NCBI RefSeq assembly: GCF_027988105.1
Contig: NZ_JAQJZJ010000001.1
Location: 1 to 64,000 of the forward strand
Length of the DNA: 64,000 nucleotides
Origin: Pseudomonas aestuarii
GTDB taxonomy: Bacteria > Pseudomonadota > Gammaproteobacteria > Pseudomonadales > Pseudomonadaceae
Reading direction: 5' to 3'
Shown here: positions 45,667 to 56,245 of the stretch, piece after piece
Layout: every line of letters starts with the position of its first letter
How positions within the stretch are numbered: position 1 is the stretch's first letter
Translations under genes and position numbers: made by a program
Notes under the pieces: generated by a model
Told to the model about the DNA's origin: nothing
What the model saw: only the letters and a program-made list of their open reading frames with translations
Database searches by the model: none

Positions 45667-46269
45667 ATGAGTAAACCTTGGCAGCCGTTGCTCGACTGGT
45701 GGTTCGGTACCGGGACAACGGCCGCCGAGGTGGCGGCGACGCGCTCCAAGCTGTGGTTCGGCAAGCAGGATGGCCAGGACGCCGAGGCGCGTGAGCGATT
45801 CGGCGAGCTGGTGGAGCGGGCCCTGGAAGGCAAGTTGGATGGCTGGGCCGACTCGCCGCAGGGCTGGCTGGCGCTGGTTCTGCTGCTGGACCAGTTGCCG
45901 CGGATGATCTTCCGCGATAGCCCGCGGGCCTTTGCCGGCGACGGCAGAGCCCGGCAGCTGGTGCTCGAGGGGGTGGGCGGGGAGAAAGAAGAGGGGCTGA
46001 CGCCGATTCAGCGGGTGTTCGTCTACCTGGCCCTGGAGCATGCCGAAGATCTGCTCCTGCAGGACGAAGCGGTGCGCCGCTTCACTCAGCTAGTGTCCAT
46101 CGCGTCGCCTGCCGAGCGCGCCTTGTTTGCCGATTATCTGGATTTCGCCGAGCGTCATCAGTGGGTAATTGACCGCTTTTCTCGCTTTCCCCACCGTAAT
46201 GCCGTGCTGGGTCGGCCCTCGACCCCGGAAGAATTGGCTTTCATGCAGGAACCCGGCTCGCGTTTCTGA
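45667..46269 (+). CDS. DUF924 family protein
   Basis: 200 aa, soluble and helical, of a widespread family of unknown function. Pattern: VLDWWFGTG-like opening (LLDWWFGTGT), KLWFGK, LVLLLDQLPRMIFRDSPRAFAGDGRA, and FVYLALEHAEDL with RFPHRNAVLGRPST at the end. The His/Arg/Asp conservation suggests a catalytic or nucleic-acid-binding role, not established. Starts three bases after fbp and is probably co-transcribed. Confidence 0.93.
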   Translation: MSKPWQPLLDWWFGTGTTAAEVAATRSKLWFGKQDGQDAEARERFGELVERALEGKLDGWADSPQGWLALVLLLDQLPRMIFRDSPRAFAGDGRARQLVLEGVGGEKEEGLTPIQRVFVYLALEHAEDLLLQDEAVRRFTQLVSIASPAERALFADYLDFAERHQWVIDRFSRFPHRNAVLGRPSTPEELAFMQEPGSRF

Positions 46270-46340
46270 CGTCCAATCGGGCAGCTGCTGCGGCACTGTG
46301 GCAAACTTTCTCCCCCTTTTTCCTTTCTGGAGCCTGCGCC

Positions 46341-46595
46341 ATGTCGTTGCGCTATTTCGCCGTGTTGTCGTGCTGTGTGCTGCTGGCTGCCTGCAGCAAG
46401 GTCAATCAGGACAATTATTCCAAGCTCAAGTCCGGGATGACCAAGCCGGAGGTCGAGCAGTTGCTCGGTGCACCCAGCGAATGCGCAGGTGCCTTGGGCC
46501 TCACCAGCTGCACCTGGGGTGACGAGAAGAGTTTTGTCAGCGTGCAGTTCGCCGGCGACAAGGTGGTGATGTTCTCGGGCAAAGGTCTGAAATAA
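46341..46595 (+). CDS. DUF3862 / SmpA-fold small lipoprotein
   Basis: 84 aa. Lipoprotein signal with lipobox LLAAC (Cys18). The mature domain follows the BLIP/OmlA-like fold: YSKLKSGMTKPEVEQLLGAPSEC is the conserved helix-turn-helix-like segment, then CTWGDEKSFVSVQFAGDKVVMFSGKGL. Probably a periplasmic-face outer-membrane lipoprotein; role unknown. Eleven bases upstream of blc on the same strand. Confidence 0.9.
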   Translation: MSLRYFAVLSCCVLLAACSKVNQDNYSKLKSGMTKPEVEQLLGAPSECAGALGLTSCTWGDEKSFVSVQFAGDKVVMFSGKGLK

Positions 46596-46605
46596 GGAGC
46601 CGAAC

Positions 46606-47166
46606 GTGCGCGTATTCGCAGGGTTGTTAGTCGTTGCAGTGCTGGCAGGTTGCGCCAACTCGGGCACCGGAGCGGTGCCACCGAAAACCGTCGACCAGGT
46701 CGATCTGCAGCGTTATCAGGGCACCTGGTATGAGCTGGCGCGACTGCCCATGTTCTTCCAGCGTAACTGCGTGCAATCCGAGGCGCATTATCAGCTACAG
46801 GACGATGGCAGTATCGCGGTGAGCAACCGTTGTCGCACCCTCGACGGGGAGTGGCAGGAGGCCGAGGGGCAGGCGGTGCCGCAGGTGGCGGGCCAGACCG
46901 ACAAGCTGTGGGTGCGCTTCGATAACTGGTTCAGCCGTCTGCTGCCAAGCGTCGCCAAGGGCGAGTACTGGGTGCTGTACCTGGATGATGACTACCAGAC
47001 GGCGCTGGTTGGCCACCCGGACCGCGACTATCTCTGGTTGCTGGCGCGCACCCCGCAAGTGGCGCCGGCCATGCGCGATCAGTTGCTCGAAGTCGCGCAA
47101 GGGCAAGGCTATGACACCGATGCGCTGATCTGGCGCACGCCGGACGAGCAGTTGCCGCAACCCTGA
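46606..47166 (+). CDS. blc: Blc, outer-membrane lipocalin
   Basis: 186 aa. Lipoprotein signal with lipobox VLAGC (Cys16), then the bacterial lipocalin barrel: LQRYQGTWYELARLPMFFQ (motif 1) and VLYLDDDYQTALVGHPDRDYLWLLARTP (motif 2 with the closing strand). Binds lysophospholipids or fatty acids in relatives. Translation starts at GTG 46606, with AAGGAG seven bases upstream. Clustered with a second small lipoprotein gene. Confidence 0.94.
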   Translation: MRVFAGLLVVAVLAGCANSGTGAVPPKTVDQVDLQRYQGTWYELARLPMFFQRNCVQSEAHYQLQDDGSIAVSNRCRTLDGEWQEAEGQAVPQVAGQTDKLWVRFDNWFSRLLPSVAKGEYWVLYLDDDYQTALVGHPDRDYLWLLARTPQVAPAMRDQLLEVAQGQGYDTDALIWRTPDEQLPQP

Positions 47167-47293
47167 TAATCGCCCTTGAGGGGTCGTGCCGCGCACTGCA
47201 GAACCTTGCCGCTTGCCCTGGTCGGGACGGCGGCATGGTTCGGCGGCTAGCGCGCCATGTGGTGCTGGCCGGTATCCCCACGAGCTGGCGGCG

Positions 47294-48658
47294 TTAACCC
47301 AGCAGTTCGCGCAGCACTGCGGCAAAGGCTCTGGCGCTTTCCAGTTCGCCGGCATGCTGCCGGTCACGCACCACCCAGCACCCGCCGACCATGACATCGC
47401 TGATTTGTCGCTCGCTGCCGGCGAACAACCAGCGATTGAGCAGGGCGTCGTCGCTGGCGGTGGCGATATAGGGGTCGTCACCATCGAGCACCAGCCAGTC
47501 GGCGCGTTTGCCGACCGCCAGCACCCCCACCGGCTGGCCGAGCGCCTGGGCGCCGCCGGCCAGGGCGGCGTCGTACAGGCTGCGGCCGATCAGCGGCTGA
47601 TCGCTGCGGTAGAGCCGGTTGCGGCGCTGGTCGCGCAGGCGTTGGCCATATTCCAGCCAGCGTAATTCTTCGGCCATGTGGATCGAGACATGGCTGTCCG
47701 AGCCGATGCCCAGGCGACCGCCCTGGCTGAGGAAATCCGCCGCCGGAAAGATGCCGTCGCCGAGGTTGGCCTCGGTGCTGGGGCACAGCCCGGCCACGGC
47801 GCCGCTGCGTGCCATCAGGCTGACTTCGTCGGCCTGGGCATGGGTGGCGTGCACCAGGCACCAGCGTTGATCGACCGGCGCCTGTTCATACAGCCATTGC
47901 AGGGGGCGGCGACCGCTCCAGGCCAGGCAGTCGTCGACTTCCTTCTGTTGTTCGGCAATGTGGATGTGCACCGGGCAATCGCCGGCAGCCGCGCCCAGTA
48001 CGGTCTGGATCTGTTCGGGGGTGACCGCGCGCAGCGAATGAAAGCACAGGCCCAGGCGCTGTGTCGGGTGCTGCGCGATCAGGGGCTGCAGGCGCTGCTG
48101 CAGGGCCAGGTAGCTGTCGCTGCTGTGGATAAAGCGTCGCTGGCCCTGATTCGCCGGTTGGCCGCCGAAGCCGGAGTGGCTGTAGAGCACCGGCAGCAGT
48201 GTCAGGCCGATGCCGGCATCCAGGGCCGCTTGGCTGATGCGCAGGGCCAGTTCGCCCGGGTCGGCATAGGCCTGGCCCTGCGGGTCGTGATGGACGTAGT
48301 GGAATTCGGCCACCGAGGTGTAGCCGGCCTTGAGCATCTCGATATACAGCTGGCGGGCGATCACCTCGATCTGCTCGGGGCTGAGCTGGCCGACCAGACG
48401 GTACATCAGTTCGCGCCAGGTCCAGAAGCTGTCGTTGGGGTTGCCGGCGACTTCGGCGAGGCCGGCCATGGCGCGCTGGAAGGCGTGCGAATGCAGGTTG
48501 GGCATGCCCGGCAGCAGCGGGCCGCGCAGGCGCTCGGCACCCTCGCTCGAGCCGTCGACGGTGATGCTGTCCAGGCTGCCGGAGGCGCTAACTTCCAGGC
48601 GGACGTTCTGTGCCCAGCCGTGGGCGAGCAGGGCGCGAGGGGCGAAGAATGCAGGCAT
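47294..48658 (-). CDS. hutF: HutF, formimidoylglutamate deiminase
   Basis: 454 aa. Amidohydrolase that converts N-formimidoyl-L-glutamate to N-formyl-L-glutamate and ammonia, the fourth step of the five-step histidine pathway. Metal ligands: GMPNLHSHAFQRAMAG (HxH), HIHIAEQQKEVDD, LVHATHA, and GIGSDSHVSIHM. The start is the ATG of MPAFFAPRALL; upstream codons cross the HutC operator. Divergent from hutC, sharing a 93-base control region with a HutC-type palindrome, so it is probably repressed by HutC. Its presence agrees with the HutG type encoded here. Confidence 0.95.
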   Translation of the reverse strand: MPAFFAPRALLAHGWAQNVRLEVSASGSLDSITVDGSSEGAERLRGPLLPGMPNLHSHAFQRAMAGLAEVAGNPNDSFWTWRELMYRLVGQLSPEQIEVIARQLYIEMLKAGYTSVAEFHYVHHDPQGQAYADPGELALRISQAALDAGIGLTLLPVLYSHSGFGGQPANQGQRRFIHSSDSYLALQQRLQPLIAQHPTQRLGLCFHSLRAVTPEQIQTVLGAAAGDCPVHIHIAEQQKEVDDCLAWSGRRPLQWLYEQAPVDQRWCLVHATHAQADEVSLMARSGAVAGLCPSTEANLGDGIFPAADFLSQGGRLGIGSDSHVSIHMAEELRWLEYGQRLRDQRRNRLYRSDQPLIGRSLYDAALAGGAQALGQPVGVLAVGKRADWLVLDGDDPYIATASDDALLNRWLFAGSERQISDVMVGGCWVVRDRQHAGELESARAFAAVLRELLG

Positions 48659-48686
48659 AATGCTTGTCCACTTGCTGGTATTTATT

Positions 48687-48696
48687 TGTATATACA
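48687..48696. promoter_or_regulatory. HutC operator between hutF and hutC
   Basis: TGTATATACA, an exact 10-base palindrome with an adjoining TATACAGG half site (48697-48704). The same core lies before hutU. HutC, a GntR/HutC-family repressor relieved by urocanate, would bind here. Confidence 0.75.
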
Positions 48697-48751
48697 TATA
48701 CAGGTGTTTGTGGCGAAGGTAAACTGCCGGTCAGGCGACAAGGAGAGACAC

Positions 48752-49504
48752 GTGACAAAAGCATTCTCGAAGCCATCCGCGCTTGCCGGTCAGCTCAGTG
48801 AAGCACCGGCGCCGCTGTATGCCCAGGTCAAGCAGATGATCGTCCAGCAGATCCATAGCGGTGCCTGGCCGGCGCACCACCGGGTGCCCTCGGAAAGCGA
48901 GCTGGTGGAGGCCCTGGGTTTCAGTCGCATGACCATCAACCGCGCCTTGCGCGAGTTGACCAATGACGGCCTGCTGCTGCGCATGCAGGGCGTGGGCACC
49001 TTCGTGGCCGAGCCCAAGGGGCGTTCGGCGCTGTTCGCGGTGAACAACATCGCCGATGAGATCGCCGCCCGTGGCCATCGCCATCAGAGCAAGCTGATTC
49101 GCCTGAGCGAGGAGCTGGCCAGTCCGGAGCGGGCCATGGCGCTGGACCTGCGCGAAGGCCAGAAGGTCTTCCATTCGTTGATCGTGCATTACGAAAACGA
49201 GGTGCCGGTGCAGTTGGAGGATCGCTACGTCAATGCGGCGTTGGCCCCCGACTACCTCAAGCAGGATTTCACCCAGCTGACCCCCTATGCCTATCTGACC
49301 CGGGTCGCGCCGCTGACCGAGGGCGAGCACGTGGTCGAGGCGATCCTGGCCGAGCCCGAGGAGTGCCGGCTGTTGCAGATCGAGCGCGGCGAACCCTGCC
49401 TGCTGATTCGTCGGCGCACCTGGTCTGGGTCGCAGGCCGTTACCTCGGCGCGCCTGCTGCATCCGGGCTCGCGCCACCGGCTGGAGGGGCGTTTCAGTTC
49501 ATGA
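48752..49504 (+). CDS. hutC: HutC, histidine utilisation repressor (GntR family)
   Basis: 250 aa. Winged-helix N-terminus (~15-85): PLYAQVKQMIVQQIHSGAW, RVPSESELVEALGFSRMTINRALRELTNDGLL. The UTRA effector domain (~95-245) includes HSLIVHYENEVPVQLEDRYVN. It represses hut genes until urocanate binds. The start is GTG 48752, with AAGGAG upstream; the open frame continues far upstream only as the complement of hutF. Its stop overlaps the hutD start (ATGA). Confidence 0.96.
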   Translation: MTKAFSKPSALAGQLSEAPAPLYAQVKQMIVQQIHSGAWPAHHRVPSESELVEALGFSRMTINRALRELTNDGLLLRMQGVGTFVAEPKGRSALFAVNNIADEIAARGHRHQSKLIRLSEELASPERAMALDLREGQKVFHSLIVHYENEVPVQLEDRYVNAALAPDYLKQDFTQLTPYAYLTRVAPLTEGEHVVEAILAEPEECRLLQIERGEPCLLIRRRTWSGSQAVTSARLLHPGSRHRLEGRFSS

Positions 49505-50091
49505 GTCAGATGCAGCTCCTGCGCGCGGCCGACTATCCGCGCATGCCCTGGAAGAACGGCGCCGGCAGCACCCTGGAAATCGCCCGCGACCAGGGTGAAG
49601 GGCTGGAGGGGTTCGGCTGGCGCCTGTCGATCGCCGATATCGATCAGTCGGGCGGCTTTTCCGCCTTTGCCGGCTACCAGCGCGTCATCACCGTGCTGGA
49701 GGGTGAGGGCATGTGCCTGCAGGTCGACGGGGTGGCGTCGCGTCCGTTGTTGCCGTTCGATCCGTTTGCCTTCGCCGGTGACAGTCGGGTGGCGTGCCAG
49801 CTGCTGGCCGGCGCCATCCGTGACTTCAACCTGATTTATGCCCCGCAGCGCTACAGCGCGCGCGTGCAGTGGCTGGCCCTGGAGCGCTCACAGCGCCTGT
49901 TCACCTCGGCAGCCACGCTGCTGCTGTTCTGTGCAGGCGAGGCCCTGCAGGTGCGCCTGGGTGATGCCGATTGTGCGCTGCTGGGGCGCCACGACTGTCT
50001 GCAGGTCGAGCGCGGCACCGACCTGGTCGAGTTGCAACTGCAGGGTAGTGCTGCCGGCGTTTGTTGTTTGATCGAACTGACCCCGCGGTAA
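49501..50091 (+). CDS. hutD: HutD family protein
   Basis: 196 aa. HutD is a cupin-fold protein always linked to hut genes; in Pseudomonas it moderates hut expression, possibly by binding formylglutamate or a related ligand. Features: YPRMPWKNGAGSTLEIARDQ at ~12-31, GFGWRLSIADIDQSGGFSAFAGYQRVITVLEGEGM, and FNLIYAP. Coupled to hutC by ATGA. Followed by a gene-free stretch with HutC palindromes. Confidence 0.94.
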   Translation: MSQMQLLRAADYPRMPWKNGAGSTLEIARDQGEGLEGFGWRLSIADIDQSGGFSAFAGYQRVITVLEGEGMCLQVDGVASRPLLPFDPFAFAGDSRVACQLLAGAIRDFNLIYAPQRYSARVQWLALERSQRLFTSAATLLLFCAGEALQVRLGDADCALLGRHDCLQVERGTDLVELQLQGSAAGVCCLIELTPR

Positions 50092-50255
50092 ACCCCTCGC
50101 TTCAGATTCCTTGAGCGGACATTGTCCGCTATCGCCATGGGCACACCTTCGTCAGGGCGGCCTGTGCCTCTTCGCAGGAGGCTCGCGCCGGCGCGCTGCT
50201 TGTGCTGCTGGTCCGGCTATTTTTGCGCGGTTGGCGAGCATGTCGTCGCTTTATT

Positions 50256-50265
50256 TGCATATACA
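50256..50265. promoter_or_regulatory. Second HutC-like palindrome in the hutD-hutU gap
   Basis: TGCATATACA differs by one base from the other two boxes. It lies ~230 bases upstream of the hutU-proximal box and could support looping or a separate promoter. The gap 50092-50579 has no gene. Confidence 0.5.
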
Positions 50266-50462
50266 TTGAGGGGGGTATGTTGCGGGGCGAACGGCCAAGC
50301 TCCGCCCTGGAAGGTGTCTTTTTCCGTCTGGCCGGTGCCGGGTGAAGGCTTCTATGCTGATAGGGCGTCAGGCGGTTTCCTCTAGTGCCGTGTGCCTCTG
50401 TAACGCTGCAGGGGATGCGGCGAATAGTCGAGCAGTGAATTGGCCGTGGGGCGAAGTGCGCG

Positions 50463-50501
50463 AGGCACGGCAATTTTCACTTGATCGTACTTGTATATAC
50501 A
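50463..50501 (+). promoter_or_regulatory. hutU control region: HutC box and a possible sigma-54-like element
   Basis: TGTATATACA at 50492-50501 is identical to the hutF/hutC operator. AGGCACGGCAATTTTC (50463-50478) has the -24 half GGCACG, but TTTT where TTGC is required at -12, so it is a poor sigma-54 match. If used, transcription would start inside the HutC box, which would explain repression. Sigma-54 use at hutU is known in some Pseudomonas. Confidence 0.5.
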
Positions 50502-50579
50502 TGTTTAGATCTGCGCATGCCCAGCCGTAGTGCATGAAAATAGTCAGGCTGACGGCGGTCTTTCCCTGGAGGATTTCTT

Positions 50580-52265
50580 GTGAGCAACTCGACCCGTTTC
50601 CGTGATATCGAAATCCGCGCCCCGCGTGGTAATCAGCTGACCGCCAAGAGCTGGCTGACCGAAGCGCCGCTGCGCATGCTGATGAACAACCTCGATCCCG
50701 AAGTGGCCGAGAATCCCAAGGAACTGGTGGTGTATGGCGGCATCGGCCGTGCCGCGCGCAATTGGGAGTGCTACGACAAGATCGTCGAGTGCCTGACCAA
50801 TCTGAATGACGACGAGACCCTGCTGGTGCAATCCGGCAAGCCGGTCGGCGTGTTCAGGACCCACAGCAACGCGCCGCGTGTGCTGATCGCCAACTCCAAC
50901 CTGGTGCCGCACTGGGCGACCTGGGAACACTTCAACGAGCTGGATGCCAAGGGCCTGGCCATGTACGGCCAGATGACCGCCGGCAGCTGGATCTATATCG
51001 GCAGCCAGGGCATCGTCCAGGGCACTTATGAAACCTTCGTCGAGGCCGGCCGCCAGCACTACGCCGGCAACCTGACCGGCAAGTGGGTGCTGACCGCCGG
51101 CCTCGGCGGCATGGGCGGCGCCCAGCCGCTGGCCGCGACCCTGGCCGGTGCCTGCTCGCTGAACATCGAATGCCAGCAGAGCCGCATCGACTTCCGCCTG
51201 AGCAGCCGTTATGTCGATGAGCAGGCCAGGGATCTCGACGACGCCTTGGCGCGCATCGCTCAGTACACCCGTGAAGGCAAGGCCATCTCCGTTGCCCTGC
51301 TGGGTAACGCCGCCGAAATCCTCCCGGAGTTGGTCAAGCGTGGCGTGCGCCCGGACCTGGTCACCGACCAGACCAGCGCCCACGACCCGCTCAACGGCTA
51401 CCTGCCGATTGGCTGGAGCTGGGATGAATACCGCGCGCGTGCCCAGCGTGAGCCGGCGGTGGTGGTCAAGGCCGCCAAGCAGTCGATGGCCGTGCACGTG
51501 CGCGCCATGCTCGACTTCCAGAAGCTCGGCGTGCCGACTTTCGACTACGGCAACAACATCCGCCAGATGGCCAAGGAAGAGGGCGTGAGCAACGCCTTCG
51601 ACTTCCCCGGATTCGTCCCGGCCTATATACGCCCGCTGTTCTGTCGTGGTGTCGGTCCGTTCCGCTGGGCCGCGCTGTCCGGTGATCCGCAGGACATCTA
51701 CAAGACCGACGCCAAGGTCAAGGAACTGATCCCCGATGACGCCCACCTGCACCACTGGCTGGAGATGGCCCGCGAGCGCATCGCCTTCCAGGGCCTGCCG
51801 GCGCGTATCTGCTGGGTCGGCCTGGGTCAGCGCGCCAAGCTCGGTTTGGCGTTCAACGAGATGGTGCGCAGTGGCGAACTGTCCGCGCCGATCGTGATCG
51901 GCCGCGACCACCTCGACTCCGGTTCGGTGGCCAGCCCCAACCGCGAAACCGAAGCCATGCAGGACGGCTCCGATGCCGTGTCCGACTGGCCGCTGCTCAA
52001 CGCCCTGCTGAATACCGCCAGTGGCGCCACCTGGGTCTCGCTGCACCACGGTGGCGGGGTGGGCATGGGCTTCTCCCAGCATTCCGGCATGGTCGTGGTC
52101 TGCGACGGCAGCGATGAAGCCGCCGAACGCATCGCCCGTGTATTGCACAACGATCCGGCCACCGGGGTGATGCGTCACGCCGATGCCGGCTACCCGATCG
52201 CCATCGACTGTGCCCACGAGCAGGGCCTCAACCTGCCGATGATCAAGCCGGTCAAAGGAGCCTGA
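50580..52265 (+). CDS. hutU: HutU, urocanate hydratase
   Basis: 561 aa. NAD-dependent enzyme converting urocanate to imidazolonepropionate. Conserved segments: [16 protein letters not shown] at the start, [18 protein letters not shown], the NAD region [19 protein letters not shown], and [24 protein letters not shown] ([20 protein letters not shown]) near 480. The catalytic Cys lies in [13 protein letters not shown]. The start is GTG, with GGAGG seven bases upstream. Two bases before hutH. Confidence 0.97.
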   Translation: MSNSTRFRDIEIRAPRGNQLTAKSWLTEAPLRMLMNNLDPEVAENPKELVVYGGIGRAARNWECYDKIVECLTNLNDDETLLVQSGKPVGVFRTHSNAPRVLIANSNLVPHWATWEHFNELDAKGLAMYGQMTAGSWIYIGSQGIVQGTYETFVEAGRQHYAGNLTGKWVLTAGLGGMGGAQPLAATLAGACSLNIECQQSRIDFRLSSRYVDEQARDLDDALARIAQYTREGKAISVALLGNAAEILPELVKRGVRPDLVTDQTSAHDPLNGYLPIGWSWDEYRARAQREPAVVVKAAKQSMAVHVRAMLDFQKLGVPTFDYGNNIRQMAKEEGVSNAFDFPGFVPAYIRPLFCRGVGPFRWAALSGDPQDIYKTDAKVKELIPDDAHLHHWLEMARERIAFQGLPARICWVGLGQRAKLGLAFNEMVRSGELSAPIVIGRDHLDSGSVASPNRETEAMQDGSDAVSDWPLLNALLNTASGATWVSLHHGGGVGMGFSQHSGMVVVCDGSDEAAERIARVLHNDPATGVMRHADAGYPIAIDCAHEQGLNLPMIKPVKGA

Positions 52266-52267
52266 AC

Positions 52268-53803
<1,536 letters not shown>

Positions 53804-54067
53804 GGCCACCCTGCCGCGCGCCCCTGCTCCGTCGCGTGCGATGGGGCAGGGGCACGCTGTGGCTATTACGCAGGATCGACAGGTCGCGCTCATGCATTCA
53901 GTCGGGCTCACGGAGCCAGTTTTGCCCGCATTACAAACGGGCAGCGATTGCCTTTGCCGAGGTGGCGGCCATGCTTGTGGTAAAGGTCATCCCGGTTCGG
54001 GTGATTGCCAGTGCACCAGGCTGCAGGCCGCCAGGCCTGATCTGTACTGCGAGGAGGAACACCCTTT

Positions 54068-55276
54068 ATGCAACGCCTATGGCTCAACTGCCACGCCGCC
54101 ACCATGGCCGGCGGGCGCTACTCGATCATTGAGGACGCCGCCCTGGTCAGCGAGGGCGCGCACATCGCCTGGATCGGCCCGCGCGCCGAGCTGCCCGCGG
54201 CCGACTACGCCGAAACCATCGACCTTGAAGGCGCCTGGCTCACCCCCGGCCTGATCGATTGCCACACCCATCTGGTGTTCGCTGGCGACCGCAGTGGCGA
54301 GTTCGAGCAGCGCCTCGAGGGCGTCAGCTATGCCGAGATCGCCGCGGCCGGCGGCGGCATCGCCAGCACCGTGCGTGCCACCCGCGAGACCAGCGAGGGC
54401 GAGTTGCTGAGCGGCGCGCTGCAGCGTGCGCGGCAGTTGTTGCGCGAGGGTGTCACCACCCTGGAGGTCAAGTCCGGCTACGGCCTGGATCTGGCCAGCG
54501 AGCGCAAGATGCTGCGGGTGATCCGCCGGCTCGGCGAGATGCTGCCGCTGACCGTGCGCGCTACCTGCCTGGCCGCCCACGCCCTGCCACCCGAATTTGC
54601 CGGCCGCGCCGACGCCTATATCGAGCTGGTCTGCAACGAGATCCTGCCGGAGTTGGCCGCCGAAGGGCTGGTGGACGCGGTGGATGCCTTCTGCGAGCAC
54701 CTGGGCTTCTCCCCATCCCAGGTCGAGCGGGTGTTCCGCGTCGCGCAGGCGCTGGGCCTGCCGGTCAAGTTGCATGCCGAACAGCTGTCTTCGCTGCATG
54801 GCTCCAGCCTCGCGGCGCGCTATCAGGCGCTGTCGGCCGATCACCTGGAATTCATGGACGAGACGGATGTGATCGCCATGGCCAAGGCCGGCAGCGTGGC
54901 GGTGTTGCTGCCCGGCGCCTTCTACTTCCTGCGCGAGACCCAGCTGCCGCCGATCGAGTTGCTGCGCCGCCACGGCGTGGCGATGGCGGTGGCCAGCGAC
55001 CTCAACCCCGGCACCTCGCCGGCGCTGTCGCTGCGGCTTATGCTGAATATGGCCTGTACCTCGTTCCGCCTGACCCCCGAAGAGGCCCTGGCCGGGGTCA
55101 CCCTGCATGCCGCCAAGGCCTTGGGCCTGGCGGCCAGTCGCGGTAGCCTTGAGGTGGGCAAGGTCGCCGACTTCGTCGCCTGGCAGATCCGCCGACCGGC
55201 GGAGCTGGCCTATTGGTTGGGCGGCGATCTGCGCAAAAGGGTCATTCGTCATGGCGAGGAGATCACCCATGGATAA
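54068..55276 (+). CDS. hutI: HutI, imidazolonepropionase
   Basis: 402 aa. Zn amidohydrolase opening imidazolone-5-propionate to formimidoylglutamate. Motifs: [17 protein letters not shown] (HxH and substrate loop), [35 protein letters not shown] and [12 protein letters not shown] (Asp ligand). Preceded by 264 bases without a gene but with a TGCCCG/CGGGCA hairpin (53932-53951 region). Its last codons overlap hutG by eight bases. Confidence 0.97.
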   Translation: MQRLWLNCHAATMAGGRYSIIEDAALVSEGAHIAWIGPRAELPAADYAETIDLEGAWLTPGLIDCHTHLVFAGDRSGEFEQRLEGVSYAEIAAAGGGIASTVRATRETSEGELLSGALQRARQLLREGVTTLEVKSGYGLDLASERKMLRVIRRLGEMLPLTVRATCLAAHALPPEFAGRADAYIELVCNEILPELAAEGLVDAVDAFCEHLGFSPSQVERVFRVAQALGLPVKLHAEQLSSLHGSSLAARYQALSADHLEFMDETDVIAMAKAGSVAVLLPGAFYFLRETQLPPIELLRRHGVAMAVASDLNPGTSPALSLRLMLNMACTSFRLTPEEALAGVTLHAAKALGLAASRGSLEVGKVADFVAWQIRRPAELAYWLGGDLRKRVIRHGEEITHG

Positions 55277-56072
55277 CGTACTCAGCTTCAAGCGTGGGCG
55301 CTTGCCGTTGCTGATCAGCATGCCGCACCCCGGCATTCTGCTGACCCCGGTTGTGGAGGCCGGGCTGGTGGAGGAGGCGAAGGAGCGTCCGGATACCGAC
55401 TGGCATATCCCCCTGCTGTATGATTTTGCCGCCGAGCTGGGCGCCAGTACCCTGGAAGCCTGCTACTCGCGCTATGTCATCGACCTCAACCGCCCGGAGG
55501 ACGACGCACCGCTGTATGCCAGCGCCACCACCGGCCTGTATCCAGCCGTGCTGTTCGATGGCGAGCCGCTGTTTCGTGCCGGCATGCAGCCCAGCGCCGA
55601 GGAGCGCGCCCGCTACCTGGAGGAAATCTGGCGGCCCTACCACCAGACCCTGGCCGACGAGTTGGCCCGGCTGAAGGCCGAGTTTGGCTATGCGCTGCTG
55701 TTCGACGCCCATTCGATCCGCTCCTGTGTGCCACGCTTGTTCGAGGGCCTGTTGCCGGACTTCAACCTCGGCACCAATGCCGGCGCCAGTTGCGACCCGC
55801 AGCTGAGCGAGCGCCTGCTGGCGGTCTGTGCCAAGGCCAAGGACTACAGTCACGTGCTCAACGGCCGCTTCAAGGGCGGACACATCACCCGCCACTATGG
55901 CCAGCCCGAGCAGCAGGTGCATGCCGTGCAGCTGGAGCTGGCGCAGTGCACCTACATGGAGGAACAGCTGCCCTTCGACTACCGCCAAGACCTCGCCGAG
56001 CCGACCCAGGAGGTGCTTCGCGACCTGCTGGAGGCGATGCTGGCCTGGGGGCGCGAGCGTTACGGACGCTAG
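55269..56072 (+). CDS. hutG: HutG, N-formylglutamate deformylase
   Basis: 267 aa. Final step of histidine breakdown: N-formylglutamate to glutamate and formate. It belongs to the N-formylglutamate amidohydrolase family, not the arginase-like Hut[48 protein letters not shown] and [13 protein letters not shown]. This fits the presence of HutF. The start is the ATG of [10 protein letters not shown], overlapping hutI. Confidence 0.95.
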   Translation: MDNVLSFKRGRLPLLISMPHPGILLTPVVEAGLVEEAKERPDTDWHIPLLYDFAAELGASTLEACYSRYVIDLNRPEDDAPLYASATTGLYPAVLFDGEPLFRAGMQPSAEERARYLEEIWRPYHQTLADELARLKAEFGYALLFDAHSIRSCVPRLFEGLLPDFNLGTNAGASCDPQLSERLLAVCAKAKDYSHVLNGRFKGGHITRHYGQPEQQVHAVQLELAQCTYMEEQLPFDYRQDLAEPTQEVLRDLLEAMLAWGRERYGR

Positions 56073-56245
56073 CTGCCATGCTGTGATGGAAAGCCACTTC
56101 GCGGGTTTCCCACGCGGCGTCAGGTATGAGCCGCGGCTGATGGGTGGATGCACGCGCCTCACCCATTTGGGTGGCTGTTTCGCTCGATCGGTGTGGATAT
56201 TCTTTCGGGCTTGTCCGCAGGCAAGCCTAATAAGAAGGAGCATCC

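Noticed and set aside
47678..48751. An in-frame 358-codon extension upstream of hutC
   Set aside because: It is antisense to hutF and crosses the operator; hutC has a good GTG start with AAGGAG at 48752.
50122..50385. 87-codon frame in the hutD-hutU gap
   Set aside because: Cys/Trp-rich unnatural composition, no ribosome site, and it overlaps a HutC operator.
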